Positions 8,741 through 16,228 of a stretch of DNA of 64,000 nucleotides are shown here, one piece after another; within the stretch, counting starts at the first letter, position 1; every line of letters starts with the position of its first letter. The stretch is from contig DBYV01000042.1 in NCBI GenBank assembly GCA_002310995.1, forward strand, positions 1 through 64,000, in the 5' to 3' direction. Both the position numbers and the translations under genes were made by a program. This DNA comes from a bacterium UBP6_UBA1177. Lineage in GTDB: Bacteria > UBP6 > UBA1177. The notes under the pieces were generated by a model. It saw nothing but the letters and a program-made list of their open reading frames with translations, was not told where the DNA came from and made no database searches.

Positions 8741-9194
8741 TTTGTCCTCTTTTCATATTTAAAAGTTCAATTTTTGCGGCACATTCGGCAATCTTTCCTT
8801 TAAAACCGAATTTTTTGTTAAGTTCTTGTTTTTTTTGAGTTATTTCTTCTTCTGAAAGCTCTATAACCGGTGTTTCTTCTTTTGCAGATTCGCTTCTTTT
8901 CTTTTTGAAAAACGAAGGTTGAATAGCGAATTTAAGTTTCAAGACGCTCTCTTCTCTGAAGCACAGATTCGCCTTTTTCATAATAAGTTCCGCAAATTTT
9001 GAAGCGGCAGCGAGGACAATGTTGTTAGGGATGGCGATTTCGAGCGTTTTTTGTTTAAGTTCGAGCGGTATCATCAGTTTTACATTGCTTTTTCCGACGA
9101 TATTCTGCCAATTCATTAGTATTATCATAAACTTATTCTGAGAATCCGATACCACTGTTTTGAGCGATTTTACTTGAGAGAATCTTTGTTTCAT
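8730..9194 (-). CDS. DUF721 / DciA-like protein
   Basis: The product is about 154 residues. Its N-terminal half matches the DUF721 pattern: a short basic lead, ILMNWQNIVGKSNVKL, then IAIPNNIVLAAASKFAELI. DUF721 includes DciA, a loader of the replicative helicase DnaB in many bacteria that lack DnaC. The C-terminal part is lysine- and glutamate-rich and less conserved. The start is put at ATG 9194 (weak GGCGG upstream), because the longer start at 9233 has no Shine-Dalgarno and would overlap folD. A role in replication initiation is inferred from the family. Confidence 0.65.
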   Translation of the reverse strand: MKQRFSQVKSLKTVVSDSQNKFMIILMNWQNIVGKSNVKLMIPLELKQKTLEIAIPNNIVLAAASKFAELIMKKANLCFREESVLKLKFAIQPSFFKKKRSESAKEETPVIELSEEEITQKKQELNKKFGFKGKIAECAAKIELLNMKRGQNDK

Positions 9195-9205
9195 TGAAAA
9201 ACCGC

Positions 9206-10039
9206 CTATTTTTGCAGCTGTAACTTCCGGCATTGAACAAGGTTGCTTAGAAGCATTGCGTTTGTGACTGTGCCGACTCCACCGGGAACGGGAGAGTAGG
9301 ATATGCGGTTTTCTTCATTTTCATTGTCAATTATCATATCACCGACAACTTTACCGTCTTCAGTGACATGGATTCCTACATCTGCGACAACTGCACCGTC
9401 TTTCACTTCACTTGATTTTACTATTCCGCGAGTTCCTGCACAAACTGCGATAATGTCTGCGTTATGTATCAAATCTTTCAAGTTGGAAGTTCCTCTGTGA
9501 GCGACTGTCGGAGTGGCGTTTCTGTTCAAAAAGAGCTTGAAAAGGGGAAGCCCAACGATGTAACTTCGCCCAATAACCAGCACATTTTTGCCGGCAAAAT
9601 CAGTTCGATAATGTTCAAGCAGCTTTATCGAAGCGGCAGCTGTGCATGGAATCAGGTCTTCGTTCTTCGATGTGAAGATTCTGCCTTGATTGAAATATGT
9701 TATTCCGTCAACGTCTTTGAGAGGATTTATTGCGGTTAAAAGTTCCTTTTCGGGAATTTTTATCGGAAGAGGAAGTTCAACCATAATTCCGGTTATCGAA
9801 ACATCTTTGTTGAGTGTTTCAAGTCTGTGGAAAAATTCGTCATGAGTCATGTTTCCGTCAACCGGAACAACTTCAATTTTTGCGTTTATTTTTTTCAGCC
9901 ATTTCTCTTTTGTTTTGAGATAGCTTTCGGCAGCTCCGTCGTTAAGGGGGTGAAAAACCGCGAGAGTGAGACCTGTAAAATCTTCCTCTAAAAGTTTTGA
10001 AACTATTCCGTCAGCCGCATCTTTACCTTTAAATAACAT
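9206..10039 (-). CDS. folD: Methylenetetrahydrofolate dehydrogenase/cyclohydrolase
   Basis: The 277-residue bifunctional FolD interconverts 5,10-methylene-, methenyl- and 10-formyl-tetrahydrofolate with NADP. AAESYLKTKEKW (about residues 36-47) holds the YxxxK catalytic pair. GIMVELPLPIKI corresponds to the usual Q-L-P-L-P motif, with Glu replacing Gln, an unusual change at a substrate-contact position. PLKDVDGI and GRSYIVGLP (dinucleotide site) are canonical, and PVPGGVGTVTNAML near the end is typical. GGAGT precedes the ATG. It lies 13 nt downstream of a secreted-protein gene. Confidence 0.92.
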   Translation of the reverse strand: MLFKGKDAADGIVSKLLEEDFTGLTLAVFHPLNDGAAESYLKTKEKWLKKINAKIEVVPVDGNMTHDEFFHRLETLNKDVSITGIMVELPLPIKIPEKELLTAINPLKDVDGITYFNQGRIFTSKNEDLIPCTAAASIKLLEHYRTDFAGKNVLVIGRSYIVGLPLFKLFLNRNATPTVAHRGTSNLKDLIHNADIIAVCAGTRGIVKSSEVKDGAVVADVGIHVTEDGKVVGDMIIDNENEENRISYSPVPGGVGTVTNAMLLSNLVQCRKLQLQK

Positions 10040-10052
10040 TTCAACTCCTTGA

Positions 10053-10640
10053 TTATTTTGACATTTTCATTATTTCTAATTCTTTTGCAATTGCATCCAT
10101 TGCAGGTTGTTCTTCGGCAAGAACTCCGTCAATTGTGGTTTTTAGAATGTTGTTTGCTTTTTCAAGATCTTTAATAATTTCAGTGATTTCCTTTTTCTCA
10201 AAAGCTTTGTTGCGGGCCTCGTTCCAGTCGTTGTAGGCCTGCTGCATACCGAGTGAAAGTCTGTGGATATCCTGAACTTTTTTTCTGTCTTTTGAAAAGG
10301 TGGTTTCCTTCCACGCTTCATCCATGTTGGCATAATGGGGCTTAGACCATTTTTGTTTAAGTATTTCAATAAGTTTTGTGTTTATATCATAGTACTTTTT
10401 GCACTTGTTTTGTATAGTTTTTACCAAAGATGCGGCCTGCGAAAAAACCTTGTTTTTGTGCTTTGAAGCGAGAACCTCCATGTCGCGGGCGGTATTTTTA
10501 TAGGTGTTGTCATTCGGTCTGAATTCCTGATAAAGAGTGTATCCGTCGTTATGGAGAATGGCGACCTGAACAGGTTCCTTGGCTGAAAGAAAACAAGAAA
10601 AAACTAAAAGAAGAAAGAATAAAGTCACGAATTTTCTCAT
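10053..10640 (-). CDS. Secreted helical protein of unknown function
   Basis: I do not recognise this 195-residue product. It has a clear signal peptide (MRKFVTLFFLLLVFSCFLSAKE) with likely cleavage after SA, so it should be periplasmic. The mature part is charged and mostly helical, with clusters such as KHKNKVFSQAASLVKTIQNK and KKEITEIIKDLEKANNILK that suggest coiled coils. The start ATG 10640 lies about 25 nt from the predicted transcription start and has GGGGT upstream; ATG 10655 is almost leaderless. It heads the operon running into folD. Confidence 0.65.
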   Translation of the reverse strand: MRKFVTLFFLLLVFSCFLSAKEPVQVAILHNDGYTLYQEFRPNDNTYKNTARDMEVLASKHKNKVFSQAASLVKTIQNKCKKYYDINTKLIEILKQKWSKPHYANMDEAWKETTFSKDRKKVQDIHRLSLGMQQAYNDWNEARNKAFEKKEITEIIKDLEKANNILKTTIDGVLAEEQPAMDAIAKELEIMKMSK

Positions 10641-10671
10641 TTTTTGATACCCCATAAAAAAACAACGCTTG

Positions 10672-10699
10672 ATTATAGCGGTTATTCAGAGCAAAGCAA
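10672..10699 (-). promoter_or_regulatory. Promoter for the secreted protein-folD-meaB-topB operon
   Basis: On the minus strand TTGCTT (10694-10699) is separated by 16 nt from a perfect TATAAT (10672-10677), followed by CAAGCGTTGTTTTTTT. Transcription would start near 10665, about 25 nt before the chosen ATG. Confidence 0.7.
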
Positions 10700-10712
10700 A
10701 GATTTTTCATTA

Positions 10713-10750
10713 GGGAGTAGGGAGTTTAGGGAGTTTAGGGAGTTTAGGGA
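10713..10750. repeat. 9-bp tandem repeat (GGGAGTTTA)
   Basis: Three exact copies of GGGAGTTTA (10720-10746) with partial copies on each side lie between two divergent promoters. It may be length-variable by slippage; no function is evident. Confidence 0.85.
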
Positions 10751-10768
10751 AATTTTCTTTTATTCTTC

Positions 10769-10796
10769 TTGAATTTAACGGAAGAATCGTTAAAAT
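10769..10796 (+). promoter_or_regulatory. Promoter for the LysM/M23 lipoprotein
   Basis: TTGAAT (10769-10774), 16 nt, TAAAAT (10791-10796), then TCCGCGTTTTTTG. A start near 10803 would make the TTG at 10807 almost leaderless, which bears on the start codon of the gene. Confidence 0.65.
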
Positions 10797-10821
10797 TCCG
10801 CGTTTTTTGTTGGAGAGTGAT

Positions 10822-11568
10822 ATAAAAAAGTTTCTTTTGTTCATATTTTCGGTGTTTTTTCTGTTTTCATGCGCAGCCCCTTTCGGTGTCTATCACCGTG
10901 TCAAAAAGAATGAAACTCTTTACAGCATAGCCCAGCTTTACGGAACAACTGTTGACAAACTGGAGAAAAACAATAATATCCCCGACGCAAAAAAGATCCA
11001 GGTCGGAGACTACATCTTCGTTCCCGGTGTGGCTGCTCCGCTGGAATCCGGCGGAAAGGCTTCCGTTGCTCATTCAAATGCGAAAAAAGATGGAAAAGGG
11101 AATGAGAATAAAAAGGCTGCAAAGCCAGTTGCCAAAGCTCCTGAAAAGGCTAAAGGTTCCGCTCCAGTTGCGACAAATCCCGGGAAACCAGGCAAATATG
11201 TCTGGCCGGTGAAAGGGGTTATAACTTCAAAATTCGGTCCGCGTTGGGGAACACATCACAGCGGAATAGACATCGGATGCCCGGAAGGAACTCCGATTTA
11301 CGCTGCGGCGGCAGGTAAAGTTGTTTTTGTCGGCGAAAGAAGCGGTTATGGTCTGACTGTCATTATTTCTCATTCCGACGGTAACTTTACGATTTATGCG
11401 CATAATTCGAAAAATCTGGTGAAGGAGCAGGCAAATGTCAAAAAGGGCGATAAAATAGCTCTTGTAGGACAGACTGGAAAGGCAACCGGTCCGCATCTTC
11501 ATTTCGAGATAAGAGTTAAATCGAAAGCGGTTGATCCTTTGCCGTATTTACCTAAGACGGTCCCATAG
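10822..11568 (+). CDS. LysM-peptidase M23 lipoprotein (NlpD/EnvC-like)
   Basis: The product has a lipoprotein signal (KKFLLFIFSVFFLFSC), one LysM domain (YHRVKKNETLYSIAQLYG to VGDYIFVPG), a Lys/Ala/Pro-rich linker and a C-terminal M23 domain. The M23 zinc ligands are visible in HHSGIDIG and GPHLHFEIR, so it is probably an active peptidoglycan endopeptidase, as in NlpD-type division regulators with degenerate sites or in true hydrolases. The best-placed start codon, 6 nt after GGAG (10812-10815), is ATA at 10822 rather than ATG; TTG at 10807 or 10810 are alternatives. The stop lies inside the tRNA gene. Confidence 0.85.
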   Translation: MKKFLLFIFSVFFLFSCAAPFGVYHRVKKNETLYSIAQLYGTTVDKLEKNNNIPDAKKIQVGDYIFVPGVAAPLESGGKASVAHSNAKKDGKGNENKKAAKPVAKAPEKAKGSAPVATNPGKPGKYVWPVKGVITSKFGPRWGTHHSGIDIGCPEGTPIYAAAAGKVVFVGERSGYGLTVIISHSDGNFTIYAHNSKNLVKEQANVKKGDKIALVGQTGKATGPHLHFEIRVKSKAVDPLPYLPKTVP

Positions 11569-11635
11569 CTCAGACGGATAGAGCGGTCGCCTCCTAAGTG
11601 ACAGGTCACAGGTTCGACTCCTGTTGGGATCGCCA
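11559..11635 (+). tRNA. tRNA-Arg (anticodon CCT)
   Basis: The sequence folds as a complete tRNA. Acceptor GGTCCCA pairs with TGGGATC, the D-stem is GCTC/GAGC, and the anticodon stem GTCGC/GTGAC encloses loop CTCCTAA with anticodon CCT. The T-arm contains GGTTCGACTCC. Discriminator G and an encoded CCA end at 11635. It reads AGG codons. Its first 10 nt overlap the end of the preceding CDS. Confidence 0.95.
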
Positions 11636-11680
11636 CTTTTTTGTTTTGCCGATTTTTTCGGTGCTTTTCGCAGGTGATTT

Positions 11681-12175
11681 GTGAAGACTCTTTCTTTCAA
11701 ATTCGTTTTTGAACTGCTTCTGGCGTTCGCGATTTTTTCTTTTATTCTTTATTCTTTGGAAGTTTCTCAGTTTCTTTTTCCCCATTTTCCGATAGTCGCA
11801 ACGATTTTGTATACCGAAAAAAATACAAGAAAAAGAATAACTTACACGGCTTTGGCGACTTTGATCTACTCTCAGGCTGCTTCTCCGCTTCCATTTGTTT
11901 TTGTTCTGACAGCCGCAGCGCAGATTTATATCCTTACGGTTGCTTTTTTTGCTTCTACAGCATTTGATTATTCCCTAACGGCCCTTATCAACGCGATAAT
12001 TGCCTCATTGATAATCAATATCGACAGACTGCTTTATACATACGTTTTTACTGGTGAGATATCAGCTTTTTCATTCATTTTTCCTTCGGTTTTTTCGGCA
12101 TTTCTGCTGATTTTTCTTTTTGTTGTTTTTAAGCCTAAAGTGGATGCTCTCTTTTACAAGGAGACTTGGCTGTGA
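11681..12175 (+). CDS. mreD: Rod shape-determining protein MreD
   Basis: The 164-residue protein is almost wholly hydrophobic with about five membrane segments, as expected for MreD, an inner-membrane part of the elongasome. Sequence conservation in this family is weak. The call rests on length, topology, the N-terminal pattern ending in HFPIVATILYTEKN, and position directly before mrdA. GTG 11681 is preceded by CAGGTG. The stop overlaps the mrdA GTG (GTGA). mreB and mreC are not in the window. Confidence 0.78.
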   Translation: MKTLSFKFVFELLLAFAIFSFILYSLEVSQFLFPHFPIVATILYTEKNTRKRITYTALATLIYSQAASPLPFVFVLTAAAQIYILTVAFFASTAFDYSLTALINAIIASLIINIDRLLYTYVFTGEISAFSFIFPSVFSAFLLIFLFVVFKPKVDALFYKETWL

Positions 12176-14052
12176 GAATTCTTAATCAGGCAGACGAAGT
12201 CAAAAATATTTTCAAAAAGACGCGTCCTTTGGTTTATGTGATATTTTTTTCGTTTCTGGCCCTTCTTGTCAGGGTTTTTGTACTGCAGATTATCCACGGT
12301 GACGAATTCTACGGCAGGTCGCGTGACAACTTCATTCTGAGCGAGAAGATTTTTCCGGCTCGCGGTGAGATTTTTTTTGCCGACGGAAAAGTGATGGCGT
12401 CAACCGAGCCTTCTTTCAAAATATCGATAGTTCCGATATTCTTTGCAAAAAGTGATCAGATGGAGGAACAGGTTGACAGACTCAGCTCGCTTATAGAGCT
12501 TTCAAAGAATGAAAAAAAGCGTTTTTTGTCGAGGCTTTCGGATTGCATAGGCAGATGTAAATATCTTCCGCTGCTTGTCAAAGACGAAATTCCTAAAAAG
12601 AAAATCCTTAGTTATTCTGGATACTTGACTAACTTTGCAGGAACAATTATCTCTTCATCATACAGGCGTGTTTATCCTTACGGTGAAACGACGGCTCACA
12701 TAACGGGCTATGTTTCGAAGATAAATCAGTCGGAACTTGAAACCTACGGAAATTACGATCCTGAGGATTCGACTGGAAAGACTGGGCTCGAAAAGTGGTA
12801 TGAAAACGAACTTCACGGTGAATACGGCGAAACTTTTCATGTCATTGACTATTTAGGGCGAAAAATCGAACTTCCTGAAAATATCGACGGAGCTATTCCT
12901 GGAACAAAACACGCTTTGAAAGGCGATTCCGTGAAGACTACGGTTCTTTCATACCTTCAGGAAACTGCCGCGTCTGCTTTGGGTGAACTTAGTGGAGCAG
13001 TTGTTGTCATGGAAGTAAAAACCGGAAGAATTTTAGCGCTTTATTCGGGTCCGTCCTACGACACCAACCTTTTTTCGAGAAAAAGGATTCCTGAAAAAAT
13101 ATGGCGCGAATACAGCCAGAGCATACTTCACCCTCTGCTTAACAAGGTTATCAGGCAGACGTATTTCCCCGGTTCCACTTTCAAAATAATTCCGGCAGTG
13201 ACAGCTCTTCACTACAATGTGATAACGCCAAAATCGACTTATCTGTGCAGCGGCTGTCTTTCGTTCGGACGCGACACAAAATGCTGTTGGAACAGAGGCG
13301 GGCATGCTTTTGTAAATCTCCACAATTCTCTGAAAGCAAGCTGCGATATTTATTATTACTATCTTTCGCAGGAACTCGGACTTGACAAAATGACCCGTTT
13401 TGCTGCACTTTTCGGAGTCGGAACGGCAACGGGAATTGATCTTCCGGGAGAGGAAAACGGAATTCTGCCGACACGAAGCTGGTTTGCGATGAACTATCCG
13501 GGAATGAGAATCAACAACGGAATGCTCATGAACATGTCGATAGGACAGGGCGACATCAGAATGACTCCGCTTCAGCTAGCAGTGGCATACGCCGCTTTTG
13601 CTAACGGAGGAGTAATCGTAAAACCTAGAATCGTTGACGAAATCATACATGAAGACGGCACAACGACCGAGATAGGAAACGAAGTTGTCCGCGTTCTCAA
13701 CATCAAGCAGAATCATTTCAAAGATGTGAATAAATCACTATGGTCTGTTACGAACGAGCCGGGAGGAACTGCTTTCCATCATGCCGACCACACGATTCCT
13801 GACGCAGCAGGAAAGACGGGAACAAGTCAGGTCGTTTCGAACGCTGAAAGAAGAAGTGTCGATCAGACTGAGGACGAAAAGAAGTTTATGATGCAGGATG
13901 ACGCTCTTTTTGCGGCATTTTTCCCGTACAAAAATCCTGAAATTGTTGCTGTTGCCGTTGTTGAAAGCGGTGCTCACGGTGGAAGTACGGCGGCGCCTAT
14001 CGTTTACAAAGTTCTCAAATCATACTATCTGAAAGCGAAAATTTCGGAGTAG
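12172..14052 (+). CDS. mrdA: Penicillin-binding protein 2 (elongasome transpeptidase)
   Basis: The product is about 626 residues with a short cytoplasmic tail, one membrane segment (VYVIFFSFLALLVRVFVLQI), a dimerisation domain and a transpeptidase domain. The active-site serine is in GSTFKII (SxxK), followed by SCD and KTGTSQ. A cysteine pair (LCSGCLSFG, KCCWNRGG) matches the zinc-binding insert of PBP2. It cross-links side-wall peptidoglycan with RodA and MreCD. GTG 12172 lies 7 nt after AAGGAGA; the in-frame TTG at 12166 is too close. It ends 1 nt from the convergent htpX stop. Confidence 0.93.
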   Translation: MRILNQADEVKNIFKKTRPLVYVIFFSFLALLVRVFVLQIIHGDEFYGRSRDNFILSEKIFPARGEIFFADGKVMASTEPSFKISIVPIFFAKSDQMEEQVDRLSSLIELSKNEKKRFLSRLSDCIGRCKYLPLLVKDEIPKKKILSYSGYLTNFAGTIISSSYRRVYPYGETTAHITGYVSKINQSELETYGNYDPEDSTGKTGLEKWYENELHGEYGETFHVIDYLGRKIELPENIDGAIPGTKHALKGDSVKTTVLSYLQETAASALGELSGAVVVMEVKTGRILALYSGPSYDTNLFSRKRIPEKIWREYSQSILHPLLNKVIRQTYFPGSTFKIIPAVTALHYNVITPKSTYLCSGCLSFGRDTKCCWNRGGHAFVNLHNSLKASCDIYYYYLSQELGLDKMTRFAALFGVGTATGIDLPGEENGILPTRSWFAMNYPGMRINNGMLMNMSIGQGDIRMTPLQLAVAYAAFANGGVIVKPRIVDEIIHEDGTTTEIGNEVVRVLNIKQNHFKDVNKSLWSVTNEPGGTAFHHADHTIPDAAGKTGTSQVVSNAERRSVDQTEDEKKFMMQDDALFAAFFPYKNPEIVAVAVVESGAHGGSTAAPIVYKVLKSYYLKAKISE

Positions 14053-14053
14053 T

Positions 14054-15460
14054 TTACTCTGGATATTCGATTTTGACTTTTGTTCCGCAGCGTTTGCAGA
14101 CAGCGTAAGTTCCGCGGAAGAGTGGTGAAAGCTGGAAAGTGAAATTCCCGCACTGGCACCTGAAAGATTCCCACGAATTTTTGTTTTTTCTTATAAAAAC
14201 GAGTTCGTTTTCGCCGTTTCTGGTCATGGCGGCACTCTCTCCCGAAACCGAAAGTTCTTTTCTGCATCTCGGGCAGACGACTTTCATGCGCAGATCAGTC
14301 GGCGGCAGCTTGATTTTAAGGCCGCATTCGCATGTCAGGATTTTGAAACCGGTATTTGCGAGAATGACGTCGGCGACCTCTTTTCTCGATTCAGTGAATT
14401 CGGTGATTTTTTCGGCGCTTTCGGCTCTTACAGCTTCCGATTTGTCGGATTCAAGCGAAGTTTTCGAGAAAAGTCCTGAAGTTTCGAGCTCTTTTTCATA
14501 AAGTTTCTGATAATTTTCAAGTGAAACTTTTCCGCCGTTCTGAAGCTGCGTCAGAATAGCGATCCTTTTGTAAATAGGCGGGTGAGTTGAAGCTGCGAAA
14601 ATAGAATCTTCGTCGCCTCCTGCGAAACGCGGATTGACGATGAACATAGGCGCGGTGATCTTGCTGACAAAATCGACAGAAGAGTGTTTTGCTATTTTCT
14701 GCAATGCAGAGGCAAGTCCGATCGGGTAGCGGGTGAGTCTTGCCGCAGAGGCGTCAGCCAGATATTCGCGTTTTTTCGATATTGTGAAGTAAAAAATACG
14801 GGCAAGGATCGGTGCGACGATCGCAAAAAGGAGTATAACCAGGATTACAATCGGATGCCCGCCGGAAAATCCGCCTTTTTTGCGTGATCTTCTGTTATTC
14901 GAATTTGCAACAACAGTGCCTCTGAGCATGACGTTTGAAAGCATCGTGATCGTTCCGAGCATAACTCCGGCAAATGTCATGAAAAGAACATCTCGGTTTA
15001 GAATGTGGCTCATTTCGTGGGCGATTACACCCTGAAGTTCATCGCGTGTGAGGTTTTCGACCAGTCCGCTTGTGACGCAGATCGCCGTTTTTTCGGGTCT
15101 GATTCCTGTTGCGAAGGCGTTGAGTCCTGCACTTTGAACAATGTAGATTTCAGGCATTACGGCAAGTCCAGCCGCGATTTTCATTTCTTCTACGATGTTG
15201 TAAAGCTGTGGATAACTTTCGGGCGTTACAACGACTGCCATATTAAAGTGAAGAACGATATCGTCTCCAGCGAAGTAGGCTACTGCCGACTGAATTGCCC
15301 AGAGAAGAATCCCGATCAAAGCGCCCCAGAGCATTCCCGTAACCCAGTCTACAGTGTAAAAACCCGCTCCGATCGCACCCGAAAGCGAGACCATGAGAAT
15401 AAACATCAAAATCAGCACGAAAAGCGATTTACGCTTGTTTATTCTTATAAGTTCCCACAT
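14054..15460 (-). CDS. htpX: HtpX-like M48 membrane metalloprotease with two C-terminal zinc ribbons
   Basis: The 468-residue protein has two N-terminal membrane segments, the zinc protease motif HEMSHILNRD (about residue 147), a further hydrophobic pair (about 200-225) and the downstream glutamate region KREYLADASAARLTRYP. HtpX degrades damaged membrane proteins. Unlike E. coli HtpX (about 290 residues) it has a C-terminal extension with two Cys4 ribbons: CECGLK...CPRCRK and CQCGN...CKRCGT. The paired lemA gene is upstream. Function of the ribbons is unknown; they may recognise substrates. Confidence 0.87.
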   Translation of the reverse strand: MWELIRINKRKSLFVLILMFILMVSLSGAIGAGFYTVDWVTGMLWGALIGILLWAIQSAVAYFAGDDIVLHFNMAVVVTPESYPQLYNIVEEMKIAAGLAVMPEIYIVQSAGLNAFATGIRPEKTAICVTSGLVENLTRDELQGVIAHEMSHILNRDVLFMTFAGVMLGTITMLSNVMLRGTVVANSNNRRSRKKGGFSGGHPIVILVILLFAIVAPILARIFYFTISKKREYLADASAARLTRYPIGLASALQKIAKHSSVDFVSKITAPMFIVNPRFAGGDEDSIFAASTHPPIYKRIAILTQLQNGGKVSLENYQKLYEKELETSGLFSKTSLESDKSEAVRAESAEKITEFTESRKEVADVILANTGFKILTCECGLKIKLPPTDLRMKVVCPRCRKELSVSGESAAMTRNGENELVFIRKNKNSWESFRCQCGNFTFQLSPLFRGTYAVCKRCGTKVKIEYPE

Positions 15461-15476
15461 GAAAAAGCCTGAAATT

Positions 15477-16040
15477 TCAGAATGTTACCTTCGGAGCCTG
15501 TTTTTCTGCCTTATCTTCGATCTCGAAGAAATCGGACTGTTTGAAACTGAACATACTTGCAATTATGTTCGTCGGGAACATTTCGACTGCGTTGTTGTAG
15601 CCCATAACGGCATCGTTGTAAGCCTGACGCGCGAAAGCAACCTTGTTTTCAGTCGAAGTAAGCTCTTCCTGAAGAGCGAGGAAGTTCTGATTTGCCTTGA
15701 GTTCGGGATAATTTTCGAAAGTGAGCATCATTTTTGCGAGAGCGCTGTCGAGGTTCGCAGCAGCAGCACCGATTTCCTTGACGTCGCCTTTGTTTATCGC
15801 CGACATTGCCTGAGCACGGGCTTCGGTGACTTTAATAAAAGTTTCGCTTTCGTGCTTCATGTAGCCTTTTGCCGTCTCGACGAGGTTCGGAATGAGGTCA
15901 AAACGTCTTTTGAGCTGGACATCAATCTGGCTCCACGAGTTCTTGACGATGTTTCTGAGACCGACAAGTTTGTTGTACATCCCAAAAAGTGCGAGCGCAC
16001 AAACTACGACAACTACTAAGAAAATTAGAACGAAAGTCAT
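15477..16040 (-). CDS. lemA: LemA family protein
   Basis: The 187-residue protein has one N-terminal membrane helix (VLIFLVVVVVCALALFGMYNKLV) then a helical domain with the LemA signature NSWSQIDVQLKRRFDLIPNL (about residues 38-57). The segment LTSTENKVAFARQAYNDAV is also diagnostic. LemA proteins are anchored helical-bundle proteins of unclear function, often beside M48 or TPM-domain genes, as here. A good AGGAGG site precedes the ATG. Confidence 0.93.
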   Translation of the reverse strand: MTFVLIFLVVVVVCALALFGMYNKLVGLRNIVKNSWSQIDVQLKRRFDLIPNLVETAKGYMKHESETFIKVTEARAQAMSAINKGDVKEIGAAAANLDSALAKMMLTFENYPELKANQNFLALQEELTSTENKVAFARQAYNDAVMGYNNAVEMFPTNIIASMFSFKQSDFFEIEDKAEKQAPKVTF

Positions 16041-16082
16041 GATTTCCTCCTAAAAAACATAAAATCAATCCAAAAACGCCGG

Positions 16083-16110
16083 ATTTTAACTCAAAAAAAT
16101 AAAAAATCAC
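16083..16110 (-). promoter_or_regulatory. Promoter for lemA-htpX
   Basis: Minus strand GTGATT (16105-16110), 16 nt, TAAAAT (16083-16088), then CCGGCGTTTTTGG. The -35 is one base from the TTGATT seen elsewhere in the window. Confidence 0.5.
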
Positions 16111-16119
16111 GGATTTTTG

Positions 16120-16152
16120 TCGTCGCGCCGTTACATCGTTTCGCCGTTACGG
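16120..16152. repeat. Dispersed CGTCGTTACG-type repeat, copy 1
   Basis: Short CG-rich array CGTCGCGCCGTTACATCG / TTTCGCCGTTACGG between the lemA and ileS promoters. It matches arrays at 21.1, 53.8 and 55.6 kb. Confidence 0.7.
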
Positions 16153-16159
16153 TTATCCC

Positions 16160-16187
16160 TTGACTTTAAATCGAAAAAGACTAATAT
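16160..16187 (+). promoter_or_regulatory. Promoter for ileS
   Basis: TTGACT (16160-16165), 16 nt, TAATAT (16182-16187), then TCCGCGTTTTTTT. Start is expected near 16194, about 35 nt before the ATG. No T-box is visible. Confidence 0.75.
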
Positions 16188-16228
16188 TCCGCGTTTTTTT
16201 TATGCTTATTTAATAAGGAGTTTTTATT

